Translations under genes and position numbers: made by a program
In this document: piece by piece, positions 35,647 to 44,718 of the stretch
Numbering within the stretch: the stretch's first letter is position 1
Layout: each line of letters starts with the position of its first letter
Notes under the pieces: generated by a model
Told to the model about the DNA's origin: nothing
Databases searched by the model: none
Seen by the model: the letters and a program-made list of their open reading frames with translations, nothing else
Source of the DNA: an uncultured bacterium
Lineage (GTDB): Bacteria; Bacillota; Clostridia; Lachnospirales; Lachnospiraceae
Direction of reading: 5' to 3'
DNA: 64,000 nucleotides
Assembly: GCA_947381965.1 (NCBI GenBank)
Contig: CANCXX010000026.1
Coordinates: 1-64,000 of the forward strand

Positions 35647-37551
35647 TCAGACTATACGTTTGAATTTTTTTTCTATTTCATATTTACTCATGGAAATAAT
35701 CGTAGGCCGCCCGTGGGGACAATGATAAGGATTTTCAAGAGTAAGAAGTTCGTCAATTAAGGCCTCTATCTCAGACAGTTCCATTTTATTATTCCCTTTT
35801 ACGGCAGACTTACAGGCCATGGACGCTAATTTTTGCAGAATAGTTTCCGGCGCGCCTTTTAAAGGCGTTTCTGCCAGCTGGTCCAAAATGTCAGTGAAAA
35901 ACTCCTTTTCGCCGCATCCATACAAGTCGGCAGGCATACTTCTAAAGGCAACGGAACCGGAGCCAAACTCTTCGCTTTCAAATCCCATCTCCCTAAAATA
36001 GTCTGCGTATTCTGCAAAAACTTCCTCCTCCCGGCCTGTAAGCGTGACGATAACAGGAGGGGCCAGCATTTGGGAGACAATTGATTTTTCCTCCAATTCC
36101 TTAAGCAGGCGTTCATATTTTACCTTTTCGTGGGCGGCATGCTGATCTACAATAAATAGTTTATCTTTAAAGGCAATCAGCCAGTATGTTTCAAAAATCT
36201 GCCCCATAATGCGGTAATCTTCTTTTGCCTCCCTGGTTAAGAATTTATCTTCAAACAGCTGAAGCTGGGAAGGCTGTCGGACCAGAATGTGTTCGTCCGA
36301 TTTAATGATATTTGCATGAAGTCCTTCGTTGCCAGTGGCGGATTTGGTATTTTCAGCTCCAAGAATCTTATTTCCGGCAATTTTGTGCATAAAATCCTGG
36401 AGTCCAGGTCCTTGGGGAAATTCCTTAAAGGCAGCAGCGGTTTTATATTCACCACTTTCTTCCCTTAACACTGCAGCTCGTCTTTCCTCAAAAGGTTCTG
36501 GCGCCTTTAAGTCTGTCATTTTTTTCTCTTCCTCATTCACAAGCTTTACATTTGGAATCAGCTCTATTTCCTGAAGGCGCTTTTTTACTGTTTCAATAAT
36601 CAGTTCATAGATTTCGTTTCCTCTAACCAGCCGGATTTCCATTTTAGCCGGATGGACATTTACATCTAACAGTTCTGGTTCCACAGAAAAATTAAGAACA
36701 TAAAAAGGAAATTTGTGCTGCATCAGGTAAGCATGGTACCCTTCTTCCATGGCTTTGGTAAGTATATCATTTTTGGTATAACGGCCATTGACAAAATATG
36801 TCTCAAAATTCCGGTTGGAGCGGTTTATTTCCGGTTTGCCCAAAAATCCACTGATGGAAAACCCCTCTTTCTGCATTTCAAATTCCACCAACGCATCTGT
36901 GATATCTTTGCCATAAATACGGTAAATAACTTCTTTTAAATTACCATTCCCGGAGGTATGGAATTTCATTTGTCCGTTCTGAATAAATTTGATGGAAATA
37001 TCCGGGCGGGACAAGGCTAAATGTTCCATTAAATCCGCTACATAGCTTCCCTCTGTCTGGGGCTGCTTTAAGAATTTTTTGCGAACAGGCGTATTAAAAA
37101 AAAGATTACGAACGATAAATGTGGTTCCGTTAGGAGCGCCGATTTCTTCTAAATTCTCTTCACAGCCTCCTGAAATTCCATATCGGATGCCTGTAAGCTC
37201 TGATGCTGTTTTGGTGATAACCTCCATTTGTGAAACGGCGGCAATACTGGATAATGCCTCTCCCCTAAATCCCAGGCTTTTTACAAAATCCAAATCTTCT
37301 ATGGAATTGATTTTACTGGTAGCATGGCGTAAAAAAGCTTTTTTTACCTGGGCTTTTTCTATACCGCATCCGTTATCTGTTACACGGATAAAAGAAATAC
37401 CACCCTCTTTAATTTCTACGGTTATTGCCGTGGCTTTGGCATCCATGGCGTTTTCTGTCAGTTCCTTTACAACGCTTAAAGGACGTTCTACCACTTCCCC
37501 TGCTGCAATTTTATCTATAGTACTTTGACTTAACAGATGAATTTCCGGCAT
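35647..37551 (-). CDS. mutL: DNA mismatch repair protein MutL
   Basis: This 634-residue protein has a GHKL ATPase domain (ELTENAMDAKATAI, VTDNGCGI, GFRGEALSSI), a central linker, and a C-terminal dimerisation/endonuclease domain with DQHAAHEKVKYE, the metal motif DQHA(X)2E(X)4E. This makes it a nicking MutL of the MutH-independent type. AGGAGG fixes the start at 37551. It follows mutS by 14 bases. Confidence 0.96.
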   Translation of the reverse strand: MPEIHLLSQSTIDKIAAGEVVERPLSVVKELTENAMDAKATAITVEIKEGGISFIRVTDNGCGIEKAQVKKAFLRHATSKINSIEDLDFVKSLGFRGEALSSIAAVSQMEVITKTASELTGIRYGISGGCEENLEEIGAPNGTTFIVRNLFFNTPVRKKFLKQPQTEGSYVADLMEHLALSRPDISIKFIQNGQMKFHTSGNGNLKEVIYRIYGKDITDALVEFEMQKEGFSISGFLGKPEINRSNRNFETYFVNGRYTKNDILTKAMEEGYHAYLMQHKFPFYVLNFSVEPELLDVNVHPAKMEIRLVRGNEIYELIIETVKKRLQEIELIPNVKLVNEEEKKMTDLKAPEPFEERRAAVLREESGEYKTAAAFKEFPQGPGLQDFMHKIAGNKILGAENTKSATGNEGLHANIIKSDEHILVRQPSQLQLFEDKFLTREAKEDYRIMGQIFETYWLIAFKDKLFIVDQHAAHEKVKYERLLKELEEKSIVSQMLAPPVIVTLTGREEEVFAEYADYFREMGFESEEFGSGSVAFRSMPADLYGCGEKEFFTDILDQLAETPLKGAPETILQKLASMACKSAVKGNNKMELSEIEALIDELLTLENPYHCPHGRPTIISMSKYEIEKKFKRIV

Positions 37552-37565
37552 AAATTTACCTCCTG

Positions 37566-40220
37566 CTATTTTACCTGCCATCGGTTTTTCAGCTTATTTT
37601 GCAGCCGGTATAGCGTATTTAACGCATCCAGCGGCGTAAGGTTTTGCACATCAACCTCCTTAAGCTCTTTTAACACATCCGCATCTGTCACGGTGTCAAA
37701 CAGTGACATCTGGCTTAAATCAACTTCATCATATTTTACAGGCTTATGCCTGCTATCTTTTTGGTCTATGGCAATGCTTTGCACTTTTTCCAAAATGTCA
37801 TTATCGCAGAGCTGGGAGACAATTTCTTTTGCTCTGTCAATTACCATATCTGGCACTCCTGCCAGTTTTGCAACCTGAATACCATAGCTTTTATCAGCGC
37901 CGCCCTTAATAATTTTGCGAAGGAACACAATATCATCGCCTTTTTCTTTAACGGCAATGCAGTAATTATTTACATTACTCATTTTTCCTTCCAGCTCCGT
38001 CAATTCATGGTAATGGGTGGCAAAAAGCGTCTTGGCGCCCAGAAGCTTTTTATTGCTGATATGTTCTATTACCGCCCATGCGATGCTAAGACCATCAAAC
38101 GTGGATGTTCCTCTGCCAATTTCATCCAGTATAAGCAGACTTTTCGAAGTAGCGTTGCGCAGGATATTTGCAACCTCGTTCATCTCCACCATAAAGGTAC
38201 TTTGTCCGCTTGCTAAGTCATCGGATGCGCCGACTCTGGTAAATATCCGGTCCACTAAAGCAATATTGGCACTGGAAGCAGGTACAAAAGAACCAATCTG
38301 TGCCAATAGTACAATAAGCGCCACCTGACGCATGTAAGTGGATTTACCAGCCATATTGGGCCCTGTGATAATGGAAACACAATATTTATTGTTATCCAGA
38401 TAAGTATCATTGGAAATAAACATATCGCCGCTTATCATCTGTTCAACTACCGGATGCCTGCCGCCTTTGATATTAATAACTCCTTTTTCATTTACGGAAG
38501 GACGTACATAATTGTTTCTTTCCGCTACAAGGGAAAGGGAACAGAACACATCCAGTCTGGCCACAGCCTTTGCCGTCTTTTGGATGCGCTCCATTTCTCC
38601 GGCAATCGCGTCCCTTATCTGACAAAACATGTCATATTCTAAGGTGAAAAGTTTATCTTCCGCATTTAAAATGGTATCTTCCAGTTCCTTTAGTCTGGCA
38701 TTGGTGTAACGTTCTGCATTAGCAAGGGTCTGCTTTCTGACATAATCCTCAGGCACCAGATTTTTGTAGGAATTGGTTACTTCATAATAATAGCCAAATA
38801 CTTTATTATAGCGGATACGCAGATTTTTTATGCCTGTCCGCTCCCGGTCTTCTTCTTCCAGCTTTGCCAGCCAGTCCTTTCCTTCCGTTTTTGCATGGCG
38901 CAGGTTGTCGATGGTTTCATCAAAACCTTCCCGGATAATGCCGCCTTCTTTGATAGCTATGGGGGGATCCTCGTTTATCGCATTTTCAATCAGGGTACAG
39001 ATGTCAGATAAATCATCAATTTCCTGATAGATTTCCTTTAGAAGTTTTTCTTTAAAATCCTTTAAAATGGTTTTAATATGGGGCAGCATCTTAAGAGAAT
39101 TTCTAAAGGCAATTAAGTCCCTTGGATTAGCGGTTTTATAACTTACCTTTCCAAGCAGTCTCTCCAGATCATAAACAGGGTTCAGGTATTCTCTGATTTC
39201 ATCCCGGCTGATTGCATGGGAGGATAAAGCGCCAATGCTGTCAAGCCGACCTTCAATCTGTGTCCTGTCGATTAAGGGCTGCTCAATAAACTGGCGTAAG
39301 GTACGGGCGCCCATTGCTGTTTTTGTTTTGTCTAATACCCATAAAAGGGAGCCTCTTTTTTGCTTTTCGCGCAGGGTTTCTGTAAGCTCAAGATTTCTCC
39401 TTGTGGCACTGTCGAGAAGCATATATTTGCTGGTAAGGTAAGGATATAAATGAGTAAAATGGTCTAAGGCAGTTTTCTGGGTGTCGGTTAAGTACAACAT
39501 CAGGCTTCCGGCGGCAATCAGCCCTGCCGGAAAATCTTCCACTCCCATACCTTGCAATGAATTAACATGAAAATGCTTAAGCAGTCCCTTCCGGCATCTG
39601 TCTTCATCAAAAAAATGCGGTTCCAAAGGGTAAACTGCAATATGTAACCTTCCTTTTAAATCCTCTATGTCAATGCCGCTGACTAAAAAAGCATCATTAC
39701 AGATAATCTCACTGGGCGCATATTTGTTGATTTCGTCCAAAAGCTTTTTGTTTTCTTCTACTTCTGTCAGATAATATTCTCCTGTAGTGACATCTGCAAT
39801 AGAAATGCCTGATTTTCCCTGGAAATAAGCAATACACATAATAAAATTGTTGCGTCCTTCGTCCATTCCCTGAATATTGAGGTTTGTGCCTGGCGTAACA
39901 ATTCTGGTAACATCTCTTTTCACCAGTCCTTTTGCCTGCTTTGCATCTTCCATCTGTTCACAGATGGCCACTTTATAGCCTTTGGAAACCAATTTATTCA
40001 AATACCCGTCAACGGCATGGTAAGGGATGCCGCACATGGGCGCCCGCTCTTGCATGCCACAGTTTTTTCCGGTAAGAGTAATTTCCAGCTCTTTGGATGC
40101 GGTGAGGGCATCTTCAAAAAACATTTCATAAAAATCCCCCAGCCGGTAAAATAAAATACAGTCGGGGTGCTCTTTTTTGGTTTCCAAATACTGCTGCATC
40201 ATTGGGGTCATTTCCGCCAT
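37566..40220 (-). CDS. mutS: DNA mismatch repair protein MutS
   Basis: An 884-residue MutS with the mismatch-reading motif GDFYEMF near residue 30, a connector, lever and clamp, and an ABC-type ATPase with Walker A GPNMAGKSTYMRQ and LILDEIGRGTSTFDG. It detects mispairs and recruits MutL. A start at 40277 is possible by frame, but GGATGGTGA-type spacing and conservation favour 40220. It lies upstream of mutL in the same transcript. Confidence 0.96.
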   Translation of the reverse strand: MAEMTPMMQQYLETKKEHPDCILFYRLGDFYEMFFEDALTASKELEITLTGKNCGMQERAPMCGIPYHAVDGYLNKLVSKGYKVAICEQMEDAKQAKGLVKRDVTRIVTPGTNLNIQGMDEGRNNFIMCIAYFQGKSGISIADVTTGEYYLTEVEENKKLLDEINKYAPSEIICNDAFLVSGIDIEDLKGRLHIAVYPLEPHFFDEDRCRKGLLKHFHVNSLQGMGVEDFPAGLIAAGSLMLYLTDTQKTALDHFTHLYPYLTSKYMLLDSATRRNLELTETLREKQKRGSLLWVLDKTKTAMGARTLRQFIEQPLIDRTQIEGRLDSIGALSSHAISRDEIREYLNPVYDLERLLGKVSYKTANPRDLIAFRNSLKMLPHIKTILKDFKEKLLKEIYQEIDDLSDICTLIENAINEDPPIAIKEGGIIREGFDETIDNLRHAKTEGKDWLAKLEEEDRERTGIKNLRIRYNKVFGYYYEVTNSYKNLVPEDYVRKQTLANAERYTNARLKELEDTILNAEDKLFTLEYDMFCQIRDAIAGEMERIQKTAKAVARLDVFCSLSLVAERNNYVRPSVNEKGVINIKGGRHPVVEQMISGDMFISNDTYLDNNKYCVSIITGPNMAGKSTYMRQVALIVLLAQIGSFVPASSANIALVDRIFTRVGASDDLASGQSTFMVEMNEVANILRNATSKSLLILDEIGRGTSTFDGLSIAWAVIEHISNKKLLGAKTLFATHYHELTELEGKMSNVNNYCIAVKEKGDDIVFLRKIIKGGADKSYGIQVAKLAGVPDMVIDRAKEIVSQLCDNDILEKVQSIAIDQKDSRHKPVKYDEVDLSQMSLFDTVTDADVLKELKEVDVQNLTPLDALNTLYRLQNKLKNRWQVK

Positions 40221-40302
40221 TTTTTCACCATCCGTTTTTCCCTGCGGACCAAAAGCCGGACAGATTCGTCCATGCAATATCCGGCGGCTGCCGCAGATAG
40301 AA

Positions 40303-41973
40303 TTAATTGTTATAAGCCTGTGCCCTTATTAAGGCGTCATCTATGTGGGTACAGAAGTTTTCCGCCCCCACTGCCTGATAAAAACCTGATTTTTTCATAA
40401 CCTTCATGGGCTGTTCATTTACATGGGATAAAACCAAATGTACGTTTCTGCTTTGACAGGTATGTAATAGTTGTTCCAGATTGTGCATTGCTGTGGCATC
40501 TATGGCGCTTACGCTTCTCATTCGGATAACCAGGCAATTGGTGTTATCCATAAAACGGATACGGAGAAGTTTATCTGCTGCCGCAAAAAACATTGGCCCG
40601 CTGATTTCATAAACCAGTGTGTTTTTTGGAACTGCCTTAAGCTCAATGGCATCCGGATCATCTTCAATGTATTTCCAGCCTTCCACCTGTGTAACATCAC
40701 TCATGCGTTTCATAAACAAAATGGCAGCAAATACAATCCCAGCCTCAATAGCCACTACAAGGTCAAACACAACTGTCAACACAAAAGTGACAACCAGAAC
40801 AGAAATATCGCTTTTGGGAGAAGTTTTTATCAAATAAACAAATTCCCTCCATCCACACATATTATAAGCTACCATAAATAGAATTGCAGCAATGGCCGGC
40901 ATAGGGATTAATGCGGCATATGGCATAAAAAGTACCAGTACTAAAAGAAGAACAATAGCATGTACCATGCCTGCTATGGGCGTTCTTCCTCCATTTTTTA
41001 CATTTGCTGCTGTTCTTGCAATTGCGCCTGTAGCCGGAATACCGCCAAACATTGCGGAACAGATATTTCCAGCCCCCTGCGCCACCAGTTCCATATTGGA
41101 ATTATGTCTGGAATTGATCATACTGTCTGACACTACACAGGAAAGCAAAGATTCCACTGCCGCTAAAATTGCAATAGTGAGAGCGTTTCCAAACTGGGAA
41201 CGGATCAGTTCAAAGTTAATTGCCGGAAAAGAAAACATAGGTGGTTTATTAGAAATTTCATAAAGGGTTCCAATGGTATTGACTTTCATCCCAAGACCCG
41301 CTACCAGGACAATTCCTGCAATTACTGCCAGCAGGGAAGCTGGAATTGCTGATAAAATATTTCCGGCCCGGCCTTTAATCTTTCTTCCAAGTAATGGCCA
41401 CAAAATCAACACACCAAGACATACAAGGCCCACAATCGCGGCCTGTAAATTAACAGTTCCCATACTTTTGAAAACTGCTTCCAGCTTTTCCATTGTCTCC
41501 ACAGGGCTTGTACCTTCCGGATAGGTAAGGCCAAGGAAATCTTTTATCTGGCCAATGGCAATGGTTAGGGCAATTCCTGCTGTAAATCCGGTGGTGATTG
41601 GATACGGAATAAAACGGATGAGGCTACCAAGCTTAAAAAGTCCCATTAATATCAGTAATATACCTGCCATAATTGTAGCGACAGCCAGCCCTTCCAGTCC
41701 GCTTGTTGCCGCTATCCCGGCAACAATAGTTGCAAATGCCGCCGTAGGGCCAGATATTTGAACCCTGCTGCCTCCCAGAAAAGCGATAACAAATCCTGCC
41801 ACAATTGCAGTATACAGCCCTCTTTCCGGACTTACACCGGAGGCAAGGGCTAAGGCAATAGAAAGGGGCAGTGCAACAATCGCCACAATAATGCCTGCAA
41901 TAATGTCTTTAATTAACTGTTCCTTTGTATAAGATTTTATAACAGAAAAAAGTTTTGGTTTTAATTGATTCAT
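40303..41973 (-). CDS. SulP family anion transporter with STAS domain
   Basis: A 556-residue SLC26/SulP permease with about 12-14 transmembrane segments (IIVAIVALPLSIALALASG and ISGPTAAFATIVAGIA near the N-terminus) and a C-terminal STAS domain (about 440-550, YEISGPMFFAAADKL). Family members move sulfate, bicarbonate or dicarboxylates; the substrate here is unknown. GGGAGAGG supports ATG 41973. It splits the usual miaB-mutS-mutL gene order. Confidence 0.92.
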   Translation of the reverse strand: MNQLKPKLFSVIKSYTKEQLIKDIIAGIIVAIVALPLSIALALASGVSPERGLYTAIVAGFVIAFLGGSRVQISGPTAAFATIVAGIAATSGLEGLAVATIMAGILLILMGLFKLGSLIRFIPYPITTGFTAGIALTIAIGQIKDFLGLTYPEGTSPVETMEKLEAVFKSMGTVNLQAAIVGLVCLGVLILWPLLGRKIKGRAGNILSAIPASLLAVIAGIVLVAGLGMKVNTIGTLYEISNKPPMFSFPAINFELIRSQFGNALTIAILAAVESLLSCVVSDSMINSRHNSNMELVAQGAGNICSAMFGGIPATGAIARTAANVKNGGRTPIAGMVHAIVLLLVLVLFMPYAALIPMPAIAAILFMVAYNMCGWREFVYLIKTSPKSDISVLVVTFVLTVVFDLVVAIEAGIVFAAILFMKRMSDVTQVEGWKYIEDDPDAIELKAVPKNTLVYEISGPMFFAAADKLLRIRFMDNTNCLVIRMRSVSAIDATAMHNLEQLLHTCQSRNVHLVLSHVNEQPMKVMKKSGFYQAVGAENFCTHIDDALIRAQAYNN

Positions 41974-41989
41974 TTTCCTCTCCCACCTG

Positions 41990-43435
41990 TCAAATTCCTT
42001 GTCTGATTTCCCCCAGATAATAAAAACCACAGCATTCCTTTAGATAAACAGGCACAATTTTTCCAATAAGACCTTTATCCCCCTTAAAGTGTACAATGGT
42101 ATTATTGGAAAGCCTTCCTGTTAAAAAAGAAGCATCCTGTTCGTTTACATCCTCCACCAATGCTTCTAAGGTCTTGCCTTTAAGAAGAAACGCCTGCTGT
42201 CTTGCTGTATCCTGTACCACTTTAAGCAGCCTGTCAAATCCCTCCTTTACCACATGCTCCGGCACTTGCTCCATAGCTGCCGCAGGGGTGCCTGTCCGTT
42301 TGGAATAAATGAAGGTGAAAGCATTATCATATTTTACTTTTTTAACCACATCAATCGTCTCATCCAAATCCGCTATCTCCTCTCCCGGAAATCCCACAAT
42401 AATATCAGTGGTTATAGCAATATCTGGAATTTCTCTTCTGATCTTTTCCGCCAGGGCCAGATATTGTTCCTTGGTGTAACGTCTGTTCATGGCATTCAAT
42501 ATTCTGGTAGAGCCTGACTGCAGGGGAAGATGAAGATGCCTGCATATTTTTTTTGACTCTTTCATTACCTGAATCAGTTCATCGGATAAATCCTTTGGAT
42601 GGGAAGTCATGAAGCGAATCCTTTTTAGTCCTTCAATTTTATCAATTTTCCGGAGCAGCTGGGCAAAAGATATAGGATTTTCCAGATTTTTCCCGTAGGA
42701 ATTTACATTTTGTCCAAGGAGCATAACCTCTACGACGCCATCAGCCACAAGGCTTTCGATTTCTCTGATGATGTCTTCCGGGTTCCGGCTTCTCTCACGC
42801 CCTCTTACATAAGGAACGATGCAATAACTGCAGAAGTTATTGCAGCCAAACATAATATTGATGCCGGATTTAAAAGGATATTTCCGTTCTACAGGTAAAT
42901 CCTCTACAATCTGGTCCGTATCCTCCCAGATATCAATTACCATGCTGCCGGACTCAAACATATTCGCCAAAAGCTCAGCAAATTTATAAATATTGTGGGT
43001 ACCAAAAATCAGATCAACAAAAGAATAACTTTTTTTGATTTTTTCAACTACAGAATTTTCCTGCATCATACAGCCGCACAGGGCAATCTTCATAGCAGGA
43101 TTTTTCTTTTTCAGGCTGTTTAAATGTCCAAGTCTGCCATAAACCCGCTGGTTTGCGTTATCCCTTACAGTGCAGGTGTTAAATATTACAAAATCTGCGT
43201 CTTCATTTTCGGTAAGGTTAAACCCTGCCTTTTCTAAAATTCCTGCCAGCTTTTCAGAGTCTCTGGCATTCATCTGACAACCAAAGTTTACAACCGCCGC
43301 ATTTAATGTTCGCCCCAGCCGGATACTCTCAGAATTTACATATCTGCGGCATTTTTCAATAAAATAGTACTGACGTTCCGGTTCCTTTTTGGGAGGTTCC
43401 TGATTTAAACTTTTTATATCCGGATTCATATTCAT
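41990..43435 (-). CDS. miaB: tRNA-i6A37 methylthiotransferase MiaB
   Basis: A 481-residue radical-SAM enzyme. The N-terminal methylthiotransferase domain (VVNFGCQMNARDSEKLAG) and two more Cys (FNTCTVRDNA, LCGCMMQEN) hold one cluster. The radical-SAM motif CNNFCSYCIVPYVRGRE holds the second. A C-terminal TRAM domain binds tRNA. It methylthiolates i6A37 made by MiaA. An N-terminal extension of about 40 residues, before the first domain, is longer than in E. coli. Confidence 0.96.
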   Translation of the reverse strand: MNMNPDIKSLNQEPPKKEPERQYYFIEKCRRYVNSESIRLGRTLNAAVVNFGCQMNARDSEKLAGILEKAGFNLTENEDADFVIFNTCTVRDNANQRVYGRLGHLNSLKKKNPAMKIALCGCMMQENSVVEKIKKSYSFVDLIFGTHNIYKFAELLANMFESGSMVIDIWEDTDQIVEDLPVERKYPFKSGINIMFGCNNFCSYCIVPYVRGRERSRNPEDIIREIESLVADGVVEVMLLGQNVNSYGKNLENPISFAQLLRKIDKIEGLKRIRFMTSHPKDLSDELIQVMKESKKICRHLHLPLQSGSTRILNAMNRRYTKEQYLALAEKIRREIPDIAITTDIIVGFPGEEIADLDETIDVVKKVKYDNAFTFIYSKRTGTPAAAMEQVPEHVVKEGFDRLLKVVQDTARQQAFLLKGKTLEALVEDVNEQDASFLTGRLSNNTIVHFKGDKGLIGKIVPVYLKECCGFYYLGEIRQGI

Positions 43436-43437
43436 CT

Positions 43438-44202
43438 TTATTGTTTTCCTCTCTCCTGCAATTGCCGGTCAGCTAAACGATAGCTGTAATACCGTCCTTT
43501 ATTTTCACACCGCTCTACCACATTAAGATAATTTAAAATATGAAGCACTCTTCCTGCAGCTTCTTTTTTTTCTTTCACAGCCTCGCCCAGTTCCTTTGCG
43601 GTAAAAGGCTCCGGCAAGTCAGTGGGAATCAGCTTTCTGTAATCAGCTGCCCCGTCAAATCTGATTTCATCCAAAAGTGCAGAAGGAATCCTGTCATAGC
43701 GGCAGGAACCTCTTTTCTTATCCCTGCTCCATCCGTTAAGAAGTCTGTATTCCTCCACCTCAAGCAATGGAAAACATAAATGAAGATTTTTGTGGGAAAG
43801 ATAGGGCTTTATTTTGTACAACTCATAAAAAGCCCTGTAAACAGAGCCTTTTAAAGTGCTTTTTCTTGGCCTGGAGCATTCTCCCGTTTCCTCATTTATC
43901 CAGATCAGGTACTTAATTTTAGGAATGGGGTAGACAATTGTAACCGGATAATCCGGCAGAAAATGTTCCAGTTTTGACCGCATTTTATCTAAACCGGCAG
44001 TCTGGATTTCAATGATTTCTTTTCCTGTGCAGATATCAGCTACAAAACCGTCAACCTTCACTTCCTGCATTTCTTTATTTGGTGCGTAGTAATCCTTTAA
44101 TATGGCATGAAGCGTTTTTTCCTTCAGTGTTCCAATACCGTATCTTTCTCTTTGCGCACCTGGAAAAGCATTTTTGATATTCTCAAAACGGTTTACATCC
44201 AT
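43438..44202 (-). CDS. Hypothetical protein with PD-(D/E)XK-like N-terminus and winged-helix C-terminus
   Basis: A 254-residue protein I do not recognise. The N-terminal 90 residues show helix Glu28, then Asp51 and Asp56 in VDGFVADICTGKE, and Glu65-x-Gln67 in IIEIQT, a pattern like PD-(D/E)XK nucleases with Gln in place of the last Lys. Residues about 195-245 (FTAKELGEAV, then GRVLHILNYLNVVERCENKGRYYSYRL) look like a winged helix. A nucleic-acid role is an inference. It starts 3 bases after gtrA and ends 2 bases before miaB. Confidence 0.6.
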   Translation of the reverse strand: MDVNRFENIKNAFPGAQRERYGIGTLKEKTLHAILKDYYAPNKEMQEVKVDGFVADICTGKEIIEIQTAGLDKMRSKLEHFLPDYPVTIVYPIPKIKYLIWINEETGECSRPRKSTLKGSVYRAFYELYKIKPYLSHKNLHLCFPLLEVEEYRLLNGWSRDKKRGSCRYDRIPSALLDEIRFDGAADYRKLIPTDLPEPFTAKELGEAVKEKKEAAGRVLHILNYLNVVERCENKGRYYSYRLADRQLQERGKQ

Positions 44203-44205
44203 GGT

Positions 44206-44631
44206 TTATTTTCTTTCCAAAAACAGTTTTCTTGATATAAAGTTGTATACCATGACAACACCCGTTGCCAGGATAGTGCTAAGGTAAACTACAACGGATT
44301 CCGTCAGAAGGCTCTGAAGGGAATTGCTGTTTTTGTAGATACCATCAATGCAAATATACATTACAATCTCATTGATTACAAGACCGATGGCAGATAAAAC
44401 CAGAAATACGCTAAATTCTTTCTTTTTATCCATCTGCTTTTTTCTGGTAAATACAAATTTGATGCTTAAAATATAATTTACAATTGCAGAAACTACAAAC
44501 CCCAGAAATTTAGATATCAGGTAATGGACGCCTAATTGATTGGTAAGTCCTGTTGTAATGCCAAAGTCAATAAAAAAACAGAAAAAGCCTACAATTCCAA
44601 ATTTTATTATTTGGTTAAATAAATTTTTCAT
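44206..44631 (-). CDS. GtrA family membrane protein
   Basis: A 141-residue protein with four transmembrane helices. The GtrA/DPMS pattern FGIVGFFCFFIDFGI and the central charged loop RKKQMDKKKEF match the family. GtrA-like proteins help flip or transfer lipid-linked sugars, but no glycosyltransferase is nearby. The start at 44631 follows GGAGGG; the longer frame from 44685 covers a terminator hairpin. Confidence 0.85.
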   Translation of the reverse strand: MKNLFNQIIKFGIVGFFCFFIDFGITTGLTNQLGVHYLISKFLGFVVSAIVNYILSIKFVFTRKKQMDKKKEFSVFLVLSAIGLVINEIVMYICIDGIYKNSNSLQSLLTESVVVYLSTILATGVVMVYNFISRKLFLERK

Positions 44632-44645
44632 GTAATACCCTCCGC

Positions 44646-44690
44646 ACAAAAAGAATGCCATGCTTAGGCTATTATAACATGACATTCTAA
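44646..44690 (-). terminator. Terminator after the anti-sigma-like gene
   Basis: An 11-bp stem (AGAATGCCATG with CATGACATTCT, one wobble) around a 15-base loop. On the minus strand it is followed by TTTTTG. It separates the sigma/anti-sigma pair from gtrA. Confidence 0.7.
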
Positions 44691-44718
44691 AAATGAAATA
44701 TAAAATTTTTAATAATTT

